Assembly: GCA_033720975.1 (NCBI GenBank) | Contig: JAWWBL010000017.1 | Coordinates: 1 to 25,877, forward strand | DNA length: 25,877 nt | DNA from: JAWWBL01 sp033720975 | Lineage (GTDB): Bacteria; Actinomycetota; Acidimicrobiia; Spongiisociales; ZC4RG35 | Direction: 5' to 3' | Part shown: in pieces, positions 7,341 through 15,034 of the stretch | Numbering within the stretch: position 1 is the first letter of the stretch | How the letters are laid out: each line of letters opens with the position of its first letter | Notes under the pieces: generated by a model | The model's input: the letters and a program-made list of their open reading frames with translations, nothing else | Database searches by the model: none | Told to the model about the DNA's origin: nothing | Program-made: the position numbers and the translations under genes

Positions 7341-9190
7341 GCAGACCCGTAGATGTCGTTGATCAGCTCCTCAAACATCTCGGCAATGGCCGACCTCTTC
7401 ACTTTCTGAGTCGCAGTCAGCTCCCCATCCTCATGGTCGAGCTCTTTGGGTATGAGCCGGAACTGTCTGACCTGCTCCACATTGGCGAAGTCCCGATTCA
7501 CATCGTCGACGATCCCCTTGACTAGCTCACGAACTTCAGGCTTCTCGGAGAGATCCCGGTAAGTGGTGAAGGTGATGCCGCGGCGTAAGGCCCAGTTGGA
7601 AACCGTGTCGTACTCGATACCGATCAGAGCGGACACGAACTTGCGCCGGTCCCCGAGGACTATCGCCTCTTTGATGAAGGGGGACACCTTGAGCTTGTTC
7701 TCGATCTCCGACGGAGAGATGTTCTTGCCGCCGGCGGTGATGATGATGTCCTTCTTGCGATCGACGATCCTCAAGTGCTCGCCGTCCCACTCCCCTACAT
7801 CGCCGGTGTGCAGCCACCCGTCTGGTGTGATCGTCTCGCGAGTTGCTTCTTCATTCTTGAAATAGCCCATGAACACGCCTGGATGGCGCACCATGATCTC
7901 GCCGTCCTCGGCCAGCTTCACCTCGGCCCCGACGTTGGCCGGTCCGACGGTGCCCAACTTGACATCGCCCTCGCGGTTGACGGTCGCGTATGCAGTGTTC
8001 TCTGTCTGGCCATATCCCTCCCTCATCTCGAGGCCCAGGGCCATGAAGAACTTGAGGACCTCAGGAGCAATAGGAGCGGCTCCAGAGACGGGTCCCAAGC
8101 AGTGCCGCATCCCGAGCTTGTCGAGAAGCGATCGGTAGACCAGAACGTAGAAGATCCCGTGGAGGACGTTGCCGACGACTCCCCGGCTCCCCCTCTCCAA
8201 AATGCGATCGGCATTCCACATTCCGACGGCGAGCCCGGCCTTGAACAGGGTTCGCTTCAGGAAGCTGGCGTCCATCATCCGGATCACCACCCCAGCCTGC
8301 ATCTTCTCCCAGATGCGAGGGACACCCAGGAACACTGTCGGTTGCACCTCCCTGAGGTCCGAGGTCACCGTCTCTATCGACTCGGCGAAGTTGACGGTGG
8401 CCGCGGTGTTCAGGGCGAACATCTCGGTGTAGAGCTTCTCCGCGATGTGGCACAGGGGCAGGTAGGAGAGGACCTCCTTGCGCTTAGGTTGCCTGCCGAC
8501 GAAAGAGCCGAGCACGTGATCCATCACGTAGACCATGTTGCGGTGCGAGATCATCGCCCCCTTGGGCGGTCCTGTTGTTCCCGAGGTGTAAACCAGACAA
8601 GCCACGGCTTCCGGGTCGATTTCGTCGACCATCCGCGCCACCTCGTCCGGATTGTCCGCGAGCCTTCTCCTACCCATCTCGACGAAGTCGTCCCAATAGA
8701 GGAGCATCGGATCGTCGTACTGCACCACTCCTCGCGGCTCCAGGTAGATGATGTGCCGCAGGTTGGGCAGACTGTTCTTGACCAGCAGGGCCTTGTCGAC
8801 CTGCTCTTGGTCCTCCGCCACCAAGACGACGGTCTCCGAGTGCCTCAACAGGTACTCCACCTCCGCGGCCGGGTTGGTCGGGTAGATCCCGACGCTGATC
8901 GCGCCGATCGCGATTGCGCCTAGCTCGCTGAACACCCAGGCTTTGCGGTTCTCAGAGTGGATGGCGACTTTGTCCTCGGGGCGCACGCCGAGCTCGAGAA
9001 GCGCGGCCCCGACGGTCTGGATCATCTCCCAATACCCGGCGTAGGTCGTCTCCTGCCAGATCCCGAGGTCCTTCTCCCTCAAAGCAACGAGGTCTGGTTG
9101 CTCCTCTGCAATCTGGCGCACCCGGGCCGGCAGCGACGAGATCGACAGCGGTACAGAGGGTGTTGCGGGGCGTTCACGAGTGACTGTCAT
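7337..9190 (-). CDS. AMP-forming long-chain acyl-CoA ligase (FadD15-like)
   Basis: This cytoplasmic or membrane-associated enzyme of 617 residues activates a carboxylic acid with ATP and CoA to an acyl-CoA, by way of an acyl-adenylate. The ATP-binding loop YTSGTTGPPKG is at 201-211. The YGQTEN adenylate motif, the GWLHTGDVGEW hinge region, DRKKDIIITAGGKNISPSEIE and a C-terminal lid with the catalytic-type Lys in TATQKVKRS all follow. Length and motifs fit the long-chain/FadD15 branch, though chain-length preference cannot be read reliably. It lies between livG (13-nt gap) and livH (4-nt overlap), with AAAGGAG just before its ATG. That position implies that it acts on the substrate brought in by the transporter. 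Confidence 0.92.
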   Translation of the reverse strand: MTVTRERPATPSVPLSISSLPARVRQIAEEQPDLVALREKDLGIWQETTYAGYWEMIQTVGAALLELGVRPEDKVAIHSENRKAWVFSELGAIAIGAISVGIYPTNPAAEVEYLLRHSETVVLVAEDQEQVDKALLVKNSLPNLRHIIYLEPRGVVQYDDPMLLYWDDFVEMGRRRLADNPDEVARMVDEIDPEAVACLVYTSGTTGPPKGAMISHRNMVYVMDHVLGSFVGRQPKRKEVLSYLPLCHIAEKLYTEMFALNTAATVNFAESIETVTSDLREVQPTVFLGVPRIWEKMQAGVVIRMMDASFLKRTLFKAGLAVGMWNADRILERGSRGVVGNVLHGIFYVLVYRSLLDKLGMRHCLGPVSGAAPIAPEVLKFFMALGLEMREGYGQTENTAYATVNREGDVKLGTVGPANVGAEVKLAEDGEIMVRHPGVFMGYFKNEEATRETITPDGWLHTGDVGEWDGEHLRIVDRKKDIIITAGGKNISPSEIENKLKVSPFIKEAIVLGDRRKFVSALIGIEYDTVSNWALRRGITFTTYRDLSEKPEVRELVKGIVDDVNRDFANVEQVRQFRLIPKELDHEDGELTATQKVKRSAIAEMFEELINDIYGSA

Positions 9191-9203
9191 CGAATTTCTC
9201 CTT

Positions 9204-9989
9204 TCATGCGGTCAGCTCCTCCCCCAGGTAGGCACGGATCACGTTCTCGTCAGCCTGAATCTCGGCCGGAGTGCCGGTGGCGATGTTGACGCCGAAGTCG
9301 AGGACCATTATTCGCTCGGCGATGTCCATGACGAGGCCCATGTCATGGTCAACAAGGATCATCGAGATGCCGAGCTCCTCGCGGATGTCGAGGATGAAGC
9401 GAGCCATGTCCTCGGTCTCCTCGAGGTTCATTCCGGCCACGGGCTCGTCCAGCAGTAGCAGTGACGGTTCCATCGCCATGGCTCGACCCAGCTCAACACG
9501 CTTCTGGATACCGTAGGGGAGCAGTGCAACCGGGTATCTCCGGTACTGCTCGATCTCCAAGAAGTCGATGATTTCTTCGACTCTCCTTCGGTTCTCGATT
9601 TCCTCCCTGCGCGCCTTGCCGAGCCAAATGGAGGCGGCCAGCCAGGAGGACGAAAACAGGTGGTGCCGGCCCAACATCAGGTTGTCGAGGACTGTCATGT
9701 TCCCGAACAGCTCGATGTTCTGGAAAGTCCGGGCCATCCCCGACTCGGCGATCTTGTACGGCTTCTTGCCGATGATGTCCTCGCCCTTGAATCGAATGTG
9801 TCCCCGGTCTGGCCGGTAGACGCCGTTGAGACAGTTGAAGATCGATGTCTTGCCGGCGCCGTTGGGGCCGATGATGGCGAAGAGCTCACCCTCGTCGACT
9901 GTGAAGCTGACTCCGTCGAGGGCGTTTATCCCGGCGAAGCTGAGGTGAACGTCGTCAAATTCGAGGATCAGCCCGCTCACGACAGCCAC
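9204..9989 (-). CDS. livG: ABC transporter ATP-binding protein, LivG family
   Basis: This is one of two ATPase subunits of the importer, 261 residues. Walker A is GPNGAGKTS near residue 40 and Walker B is LLLLDEP. The signature region reads LPYGIQKRVELGRAM instead of LSGGQ, a variation commonly seen in LivG subunits and not by itself a sign of lost activity. The switch His is in ILVDHDMG. The C-terminal stretch NIATGTPAEIQADENVIRAYLG is the LivG-specific tail. The start is GTG, overlapping the end of livF by 13 nt. It should form a heterodimer with LivF under the LivH/LivM pair. Confidence 0.93.
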   Translation of the reverse strand: MAVVSGLILEFDDVHLSFAGINALDGVSFTVDEGELFAIIGPNGAGKTSIFNCLNGVYRPDRGHIRFKGEDIIGKKPYKIAESGMARTFQNIELFGNMTVLDNLMLGRHHLFSSSWLAASIWLGKARREEIENRRRVEEIIDFLEIEQYRRYPVALLPYGIQKRVELGRAMAMEPSLLLLDEPVAGMNLEETEDMARFILDIREELGISMILVDHDMGLVMDIAERIMVLDFGVNIATGTPAEIQADENVIRAYLGEELTA

Positions 9990-10828
9990 CTCTTCTTCCT
10001 CTTGTAGTGCTTGACGTCCCTGAACGACTTCCTCTTGCCGTCGTCCCCTGCGTGAAGCCCCAGATAGAACTCCCTGACGTCCTCATCTCTGAGCAAGCGA
10101 TTGGAATCACCCTCCATGACGACCTTGCCGGTCTCGAGGATGTAGCCGCGGTCCGCGATGCTCAGGGCCATGGCTGCGTTCTGCTCGACCAGCAGCACCG
10201 CCGTCCCCTGCTTGTTGATGTCCACGATGATGTCACGTATCTGCTGGACGAGCAGCGGCGCAAGACCCAGTGAAGGCTCGTCGAGAAGGAGAACCTTGGG
10301 ATCCGACATCAGGGCGCGGCCAATCGCCAGCATCTGTTGTTCGCCACCGGACAGATAGCCGGCCGTGGAGCGGAGCCTCTGTTTGAGAATCGGAAAAAGC
10401 TCCATCACCCGGTCGTGTGCCTCGGTGACCGTTTGGCGGTCGGTCACGGTGTAACTGCCCGTCTTCAGGTTCTCCTCGACTGTGAGCTCCGCGAAGATAC
10501 GGCGCCCTTCGAGAACCTGAACGAGGCCCATCTCGACGATGTCTGCGGCGTCCGCCTTGTTTATGCGCTCGCCGTTGAGCTCGATCGTCCCCTTGGTGAT
10601 CTTTCCCTCGTGGATGTCCAGGAGCCCGCTGATGGTCCGGAGGGTGGTGGTCTTGCCCGCGCCGTTCGCCCCCAAGAGGGCCACGATCGATCCAGCAGGC
10701 ACCTCCAGCGATATGCCACGTAGCACGAGGATCACGTCGTTGTAGACGACCTCGAGATTCTTGACCGAGATGACAGGCTTCGCCTGCTCGGCTTCGGGGC
10801 GCACCTCGGACTTGACCTCCGAAGTCAC
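9977..10828 (-). CDS. livF: ABC transporter ATP-binding protein, LivF family
   Basis: This is the second ATPase subunit of the importer, 283 residues. Walker A is GANGAGKTT, the signature LSGGEQQMLAIGRALM is complete, Walker B is VLLLDEPSLGLAP, and the switch His position is replaced in VLLVEQNAAMAL as usual for LivF. There is an extra ~20-residue charged N-terminus and a basic C-terminal tail ending in HYKRKKRW. The start codon is GTG, with GAGGAG about 9 nt upstream, so this first gene of the operon has a normal ribosome binding site. The 76-nt gap to moaE on the same strand shows no obvious terminator. Transcription from moaE into the transporter operon is therefore possible. Confidence 0.93.
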   Translation of the reverse strand: MTSEVKSEVRPEAEQAKPVISVKNLEVVYNDVILVLRGISLEVPAGSIVALLGANGAGKTTTLRTISGLLDIHEGKITKGTIELNGERINKADAADIVEMGLVQVLEGRRIFAELTVEENLKTGSYTVTDRQTVTEAHDRVMELFPILKQRLRSTAGYLSGGEQQMLAIGRALMSDPKVLLLDEPSLGLAPLLVQQIRDIIVDINKQGTAVLLVEQNAAMALSIADRGYILETGKVVMEGDSNRLLRDEDVREFYLGLHAGDDGKRKSFRDVKHYKRKKRWLS

Positions 10829-10904
10829 TTAGGCCGGTCTCCTCATCACAACGTCGGGAGCCTAGAGCGGCAGCTCAGCCCTTGATATGAAAACGGAGGG
10901 CAGA

Positions 10905-11339
10905 TCAGCTTCCCTGGCTCCATTCCGCACCGCCTGGCCAGTATTCCTTCTTCCATATCGGTGCTCTCCGCTTCAGCTCGTCAATGACAAAACGTGCCGT
11001 CTCGAAGGCGTCGGCACGGTGGGCCGAGGACACTGCAACGGCAACCGACGCTTCTTCCAACTCGACCACTCCTGAGCGGTGCTCTACGACGACCGAGAGA
11101 ACGGGCCATTTTGAAAGAGCCTCCTCCACGACCTTTTCGATCTCCTGCTCCACCTTCTCCGGATACACCTCATACTCGAGATGGGTGACACCTTGCTTGC
11201 CCAACGAGTGATCCCTCACGGTTCCCAAGAACAAGACGGAGGCACCGGATCCAGGACGGCCAACCTCTTTGAGCAGGGATGAAGCGTCGATCGGGCGGTC
11301 ACCGACCGACACCCTCACGGATTGCGAGAGGTCGTCCAT
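10905..11339 (-). CDS. moaE: Molybdopterin synthase catalytic subunit
   Basis: This is the large subunit of molybdopterin synthase, 144 residues, the normal family length. With MoaD it transfers sulfur to cyclic pyranopterin monophosphate to make molybdopterin. Recognisable features are FLGTVRDHSLGK near residue 40, VVVEHRSGVVELEEASVAVAVSSAHR in the middle, and the C-terminal active-site segment PIWKKEYW with the conserved Lys. No MoaD or other molybdenum cofactor gene is in the window, so it is an orphan here. It diverges from htrA with only 14 bp between the start codons. A TANNNT box 9 nt before its ATG overlaps the htrA start codon. Confidence 0.93.
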   Translation of the reverse strand: MDDLSQSVRVSVGDRPIDASSLLKEVGRPGSGASVLFLGTVRDHSLGKQGVTHLEYEVYPEKVEQEIEKVVEEALSKWPVLSVVVEHRSGVVELEEASVAVAVSSAHRADAFETARFVIDELKRRAPIWKKEYWPGGAEWSQGS

Positions 11340-11354
11340 AGAATCCCAAGCCTA
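11339..11354. promoter_or_regulatory. Candidate overlapping divergent -10 boxes, moaE/htrA
   Basis: TAGAAT (11339-11344, plus strand) lies 9 nt before the htrA ATG and begins inside the moaE start codon. TAGGCT (11354-11349, minus strand) lies 9 nt before the moaE ATG and begins inside the htrA start codon. Each box would give a leader of about 3 nt. The two arms form the inverted repeat CATAG/CTATG. No -35 hexamers are evident. Confidence 0.4.
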
Positions 11355-12487
11355 TGACGGATTTCGAGACGATGGTCCACGACCCTTCGCCTCCGGTCGA
11401 TCGGCGACGACGGGTCGACCCGTGGACGCTTGTGCTCGGGATCCTCGGAGGCGTCTTGTTGGGGACCGGTGTGACATTCGCCATTCTCGGAGCGACCGGG
11501 GTCTTCCAGGAGCCTACGCCGCCCACAATCCCGCCACCGCCAGTGCTCGATGCGCCACCGCCCACCGGACCGCCACCAACTTTGAGCGACACCGTCACCG
11601 CCACCGACGTTGCCAGCCTGGTCATACCTTCCATCGTGGCCGTCGAGGTGAACAGCCTGCTGAGTCAGGGCAGCGGGAGCGGCGTTGTTTACGGGAGCGA
11701 TGGCTACATCATCACCAACAACCATGTGATCGAAGGCACCAACCAGATCTCGGTGATCTTTGCTGATGGAGCGCGCTTTCCCGCCGAGCTCGTGGGAACC
11801 GACCCTGAGACCGACCTCGCGGTCCTCCTGGTAGACAGGCCCGACCTCGCACCGATCACCCTCGGCTCCTCCGACTCGCTTGTGATCGGAGAGCCGGCGA
11901 TCGCGGTTGGCAACCCTCTCGGCCTGCGTGGAGGCCCCACCGTCACATCTGGAATAGTGAGTGCTCTCAATCGGACTCTGGGAGTCAACGGCGGCGACGC
12001 CCTCTACGGGCTCGTCCAGACCGACGCCCCTATCGCTCCGGGGTCCAGCGGTGGCGCCCTGGTGAACGCGCGCGGCGAGCTGATAGGGATTACCACCGCC
12101 ATCGCGGTTTCTGATGTTGGTGCCGAGGGCCTCGGGTTTGCCGTGCCCGTTGACCTGGTGGTTGCGATTGCCAACGACCTCATCGTCCACGGTGAAATCA
12201 GGCACGCGCTGCTTGGGATCGCTGGAAGAACCGCCTGGGCGAGCCAGAACGGGGCCGAGTACCCGGCGGGCGTCGGAGTCACGGCACTCCCGGCCGCTTC
12301 GGCTTTCGAGGAAGCCGGGGGCCGGGTCAACGACGTGATCTATCAGATCGGGGACTTCGAAGTCACCACAATCGATGAGCTGCTTGCGGCGCTTCGTCGC
12401 ATGCGGGCCGGTGACATCGTCGAGATCTTCGTTCTCAGGTCTGACGAAGACGTGACTCTTCTCGTTGAGCTCGACGAGCTGCGATGA
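11354..12487 (+). CDS. HtrA/DegP-like trypsin-family protease with PDZ domain
   Basis: This membrane-anchored extracytoplasmic serine protease of 377 residues should degrade or process damaged envelope proteins. A short cytoplasmic N-terminus leads to one membrane segment (~26-48), then a Pro-rich linker to about 77, a trypsin-like domain (~80-275) and a C-terminal PDZ domain (~280-375). The triad is His124 in TNNHVIEG, Asp154 in DPETDLAVL and Ser232 in APGSSGGALV, where the more usual GNSGG reads GSSGG. The next gene overlaps by 4 nt (ATGA), so they form an operon. Its neighbourhood to the sigE/anti-sigma/tatA cluster recalls the mycobacterial sigE-rseA-htrA-tatB locus, but here htrA is on the opposite strand. 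The start has no Shine-Dalgarno; a downstream in-frame ATG at codon 7 is possible. Confidence 0.92.
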   Translation: MTDFETMVHDPSPPVDRRRRVDPWTLVLGILGGVLLGTGVTFAILGATGVFQEPTPPTIPPPPVLDAPPPTGPPPTLSDTVTATDVASLVIPSIVAVEVNSLLSQGSGSGVVYGSDGYIITNNHVIEGTNQISVIFADGARFPAELVGTDPETDLAVLLVDRPDLAPITLGSSDSLVIGEPAIAVGNPLGLRGGPTVTSGIVSALNRTLGVNGGDALYGLVQTDAPIAPGSSGGALVNARGELIGITTAIAVSDVGAEGLGFAVPVDLVVAIANDLIVHGEIRHALLGIAGRTAWASQNGAEYPAGVGVTALPAASAFEEAGGRVNDVIYQIGDFEVTTIDELLAALRRMRAGDIVEIFVLRSDEDVTLLVELDELR

Positions 12488-13551
12488 GCGACGACCTGTT
12501 CTCCAAGCTGTTCGAGCTTTTCAACCAGCCGGGACCCGTCAACTGGAAGCTCGGCGCTGAGGTGGCCCGTCACCTCGCGGGTGAGAGGGAGCCCATCGAG
12601 CCCTGGGCCGCCGAGGAGTTCCGGGAATTGGCACGAGTTGCGGAGTACCGGCTGGAGGAGGTCTCACCCGTGAGAACGGTGCCGGCGTCGGACGTTATCC
12701 CGCTGGACTCTCGCTCCTGGGCCGAGAAGAACCTTGAGTTGTACGGGTCGTTGGTGGAGCCTTTCGCCTCCTCTATGGGTTCCGACGGACCGGCCGCGCC
12801 TTTCGTGGCCCAACTGGCGCCCGTCGTCGTTGGCCTTCAGGTCGGGTCATTGGTCGGATCAATGTCGGTCTGGGCAATGGCCGGTTTCGACGGAGGCCTG
12901 CCTCCTGATCGGCCGGGCCCCATGACTCTCATCGTTCCCAATATCGAGGCCCTGGAGGTGGAAGGTGTCGATCGTCGCGAGGTGCACCTCTGGGTCGTCA
13001 CAAATGAAGCCGCCTTTCGCGCCATGTCGAGCGTGCCCTGGGTTCATGACCATCTGGACACCCTGCTATCCGACTACGCCGAAACGGCCAAGATCGATCC
13101 AACCAAGCTGAGCGGCTTGGTGCTGGGGGGAACCGACCCCGAATCAGTGGAGAGGGCGATTGCCGAGGCGGGCGGAATCGAGAACCTCGTTGGCGGTGAG
13201 GATGCCGAGGCCCCTAAAGCCGAGCTGGACGCATTCCTCGGCGCACTGACTGGATGTGCCCGGCTGCTCGCCAGGCGAGCAGCCGGAGAGTTGGCGCCAA
13301 ACTTCGACCGCATCAGCGACGCCCGGGACGAGTCACGCCACGACGTGACTACCCAGCCGCAGATCGGGATCGGACCGGTCTCGGTCGAGGCGACGCAGCT
13401 CGGTGACGCATTCAATCAGGAGGTGGAGCGCAGATACGGTGACGACGCGCTCGAGACCCTCTGGTCGGACCCTTCTCGCATGCCCACCGCATCCGAACTC
13501 CGCGATCCCACCGCGTGGGCCGCCCGGGTCCTCCTCGACGGCTGGTCCTAG
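12484..13551 (+). CDS. DUF2342/zincin_2-type protein lacking the HExxH motif
   Basis: This 355-residue protein belongs to the actinobacterial DUF2342 family, annotated as zinc-dependent metalloprotease or F420-associated. Typical parts are WAEKNLELYGSLVEPF (~79-94), the glycine-rich GLQVGSLVGSMSVW (117-130), the segment REVHLWVV (165-172) and VPWVHDHLDTLL (184-195). In the family, LWV is followed by a zinc-binding HExxH helix. Here that position reads Asn174-Glu175-Ala-Ala-Phe178, so both histidine ligands are gone and only the Glu remains. It is therefore probably catalytically dead and may serve as a binding or regulatory partner. It has no signal peptide. The ATGA overlap with htrA implies coupled expression. 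There is no frameshift, and the rest of the protein looks well kept. Confidence 0.82.
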   Translation: MSDDLFSKLFELFNQPGPVNWKLGAEVARHLAGEREPIEPWAAEEFRELARVAEYRLEEVSPVRTVPASDVIPLDSRSWAEKNLELYGSLVEPFASSMGSDGPAAPFVAQLAPVVVGLQVGSLVGSMSVWAMAGFDGGLPPDRPGPMTLIVPNIEALEVEGVDRREVHLWVVTNEAAFRAMSSVPWVHDHLDTLLSDYAETAKIDPTKLSGLVLGGTDPESVERAIAEAGGIENLVGGEDAEAPKAELDAFLGALTGCARLLARRAAGELAPNFDRISDARDESRHDVTTQPQIGIGPVSVEATQLGDAFNQEVERRYGDDALETLWSDPSRMPTASELRDPTAWAARVLLDGWS

Positions 13552-13558
13552 TCGGCAA

Positions 13559-13675
13559 ACCTCAGGTAGTACACGGCCCCCACGGCCGCTAACTCTCTCA
13601 AGAAAGAAAAGCGCTTTGACGGCGTGTGATTCTTGAGAGCGTTTCCGCCCCTATAGGGCGCTACCTACCTGAGGT
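13559..13675. repeat. Nested inverted repeats in the convergent gap, possible two-way terminator
   Basis: The 146-bp gap between the DUF2342 gene and the rseB-like gene holds an outer 11-bp inverted repeat (13559-13569 with 13665-13675) and an inner 10-bp repeat (13595-13604 with 13630-13639). A small hairpin of cgccc/gggcg (13646-13660) lies between the inner and outer right arms. The inner loop contains AAGCGCTT. Together they could fold into a branched structure on either strand. T-tracts are weak, so a classical terminator is not certain. Confidence 0.5.
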
Positions 13676-13697
13676 ATGCAGAGGTCCGCGGAGGCCG

Positions 13698-14624
13698 TTA
13701 GCCGAAGAGGCGGCGCCAGAACCGGCCCAGCCAACCCGCGTCGTACGGCTCGGCCAGGCCGGAGAGGACCGCCTCGTGCATGTCGGGTGGAAGGTCGCCG
13801 ATCAACGCCAGGCCGCCTGCCCGGGTCTCCCAGGTGTAGGTGACCTGACCGGCTGTGTACGACCGATGGTACGTGCCCGATTCGGCCTCGACCACCACGC
13901 CATCAGGAAGCTCAACCGCCACCGGGGTCTCAAACACGGCGAAGGAGAAGAAGCCGTCCGAGTAGTAAGCGAAACGGAACCCGTCCTCGTCTTCGTACAG
14001 GTCGAGGCGGTCAAAGCCCCCGATTTGCTCGGGAAGCCCCGTCTCGACATCGGTGGACAAGGTGAGAAGGGCCACGTCCTCGGATACCGCCAACGGACTC
14101 AAGGAGGGGGGCTCGGGGTCGATCGAGATGAATCGTCGCTGGCAATATGTGGTCCCGTCGGCAGCGAACGTGGTGGCGAGGACGAGAGCACCCGTCTCAT
14201 CGTCGAAGACCAGCTCGGCGCGAAGGGTTCCGTCCCTCACCAGTCGGTAGGCCATGGCGTCGCGACCGAGAACAGATCTGGCGCCGAGATCCTCAACCAC
14301 ATAGAGAGGCTCCTGCTGGGTGCCGGCGCTGTCGACCTCGGCGGCGGCCACGACGCCGTCGTGTCGGGACAACGACCAACCGCCTGCGCCGGCCGCGACC
14401 TGGAGGTCGGCATCGATCGTGGAGCCGACGACCATGAGCCCCTCGACCTGCGCTATGCGGACAACAGCATCCCTTGCGCCATCCGGAGTCGAGCAGCTGA
14501 TAGTCAAGTCGGCGACGTAGGAAGCATCGTGGCTCCTCTCCAGGAGCTCATCGAGATCCGTCGCCCACGCAACACCTGCGGGACCCAGCACGAGGGCGAG
14601 CACCGCGGCAATGACACGCCTCAT
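13698..14624 (-). CDS. rseB: RseB/MucB-like exported sigma-E regulatory protein
   Basis: This secreted protein of 308 residues probably senses envelope stress and guards the anti-sigma factor encoded just before it. A signal peptide ends at AWA (residue 21). The mature part resembles the lipoprotein-fold domain of RseB, notably YRLVRDGTLRAELVFDDETG (~126-145) followed by LATTFAADGTTYCQRRF. The second half (~190-300) has a beta-rich region with RLDLYEDEDGFRFAYYSDG. The only two cysteines are Cys44 and Cys161, both exported, so a disulfide is possible. The ATG overlaps the end of the anti-sigma gene by 4 nt. RseB proteins are well known in proteobacteria; the actinobacterial relationship here is by pattern and context, so the name is moderate confidence. 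Confidence 0.72.
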   Translation of the reverse strand: MRRVIAAVLALVLGPAGVAWATDLDELLERSHDASYVADLTISCSTPDGARDAVVRIAQVEGLMVVGSTIDADLQVAAGAGGWSLSRHDGVVAAAEVDSAGTQQEPLYVVEDLGARSVLGRDAMAYRLVRDGTLRAELVFDDETGALVLATTFAADGTTYCQRRFISIDPEPPSLSPLAVSEDVALLTLSTDVETGLPEQIGGFDRLDLYEDEDGFRFAYYSDGFFSFAVFETPVAVELPDGVVVEAESGTYHRSYTAGQVTYTWETRAGGLALIGDLPPDMHEAVLSGLAEPYDAGWLGRFWRRLFG

Positions 14625-15034
14625 CGCCCCACCTCTTCAAACTCCGGTGGCACCACCTTCGCGGGACCGAATGCGGGATCGAGTGACACCCTCGCGCCGA
14701 ACCGGCTGCTCAAGTCGTCGACAGAGACCGTCTGTGGTTGCGGGGCGAACAAAGCAGCCGCAGCAATGACAAGTGCAACCACGGCTGCGGCCGCACCCAC
14801 GAGGAAACCTGTGTTGCGCCGGAGCGGCACGATCACCGGATCGGCCTCCGGAACCAGACCGACGGGCAACTCGAGCACGGGAAGCGAGCGCACCATGGCA
14901 CGAACCTGCTGGGTTTCCTCGAGCTCCTTGGCGCACTTGCCGCAACTGGAGAGGTGGTCAAGAAGCTGGGCCCTCTCGGCGCCGCTCAGCTCACCATCCA
15001 GATAACCGCTGATCATCTCGGAGGGATGGGTCAC
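14621..15034 (-). CDS. rseA: Transmembrane anti-sigma factor with zinc (ZAS) motif
   Basis: This is a single-pass anti-sigma factor of 137 residues. The cytoplasmic N-terminus carries the ZAS signature His27-x3-Cys31-x2-Cys34 in LDHLSSCGKCAKELEE, preceded by SGYLDGELSGAE. It should sequester the ECF sigma factor encoded immediately upstream. One membrane helix spans ~76-97. A short extracytoplasmic tail of about 40 residues could contact the RseB-like protein. It overlaps sigE by 4 nt on one side and the RseB-like gene by 4 nt on the other, keeping the three products in step. The HxxxCxxC motif in related proteins can be redox-sensitive, but this cannot be decided from the sequence. Confidence 0.9.
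   Translation of the reverse strand: MTHPSEMISGYLDGELSGAERAQLLDHLSSCGKCAKELEETQQVRAMVRSLPVLELPVGLVPEADPVIVPLRRNTGFLVGAAAAVVALVIAAAALFAPQPQTVSVDDLSSRFGARVSLDPAFGPAKVVPPEFEEVGR

Noticed and set aside
7775..8923. Plus-strand open frame of 382 codons
   Set aside because: It is antisense to the acyl-CoA ligase, has a His/Asp/Val-rich composition of a shadow frame and no ribosome site.
9204..9989. Degenerate ABC signature (LPYGIQ) in LivG as evidence of a dead ATPase
   Set aside because: Variants of this kind are normal in LivG-type subunits, and the Walker A, Walker B and switch His are intact.
11315..12205. Minus-strand open frame of 296 codons
   Set aside because: It is antisense to htrA, whose catalytic triad is intact; the translated product looks random.
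13626..15005. Plus-strand open frame of 459 codons
   Set aside because: It lies antisense to the rseB-like and anti-sigma genes, which have clear motifs and overlapping starts. Long antisense frames are common in GC-rich DNA, and the translation shows no domain.
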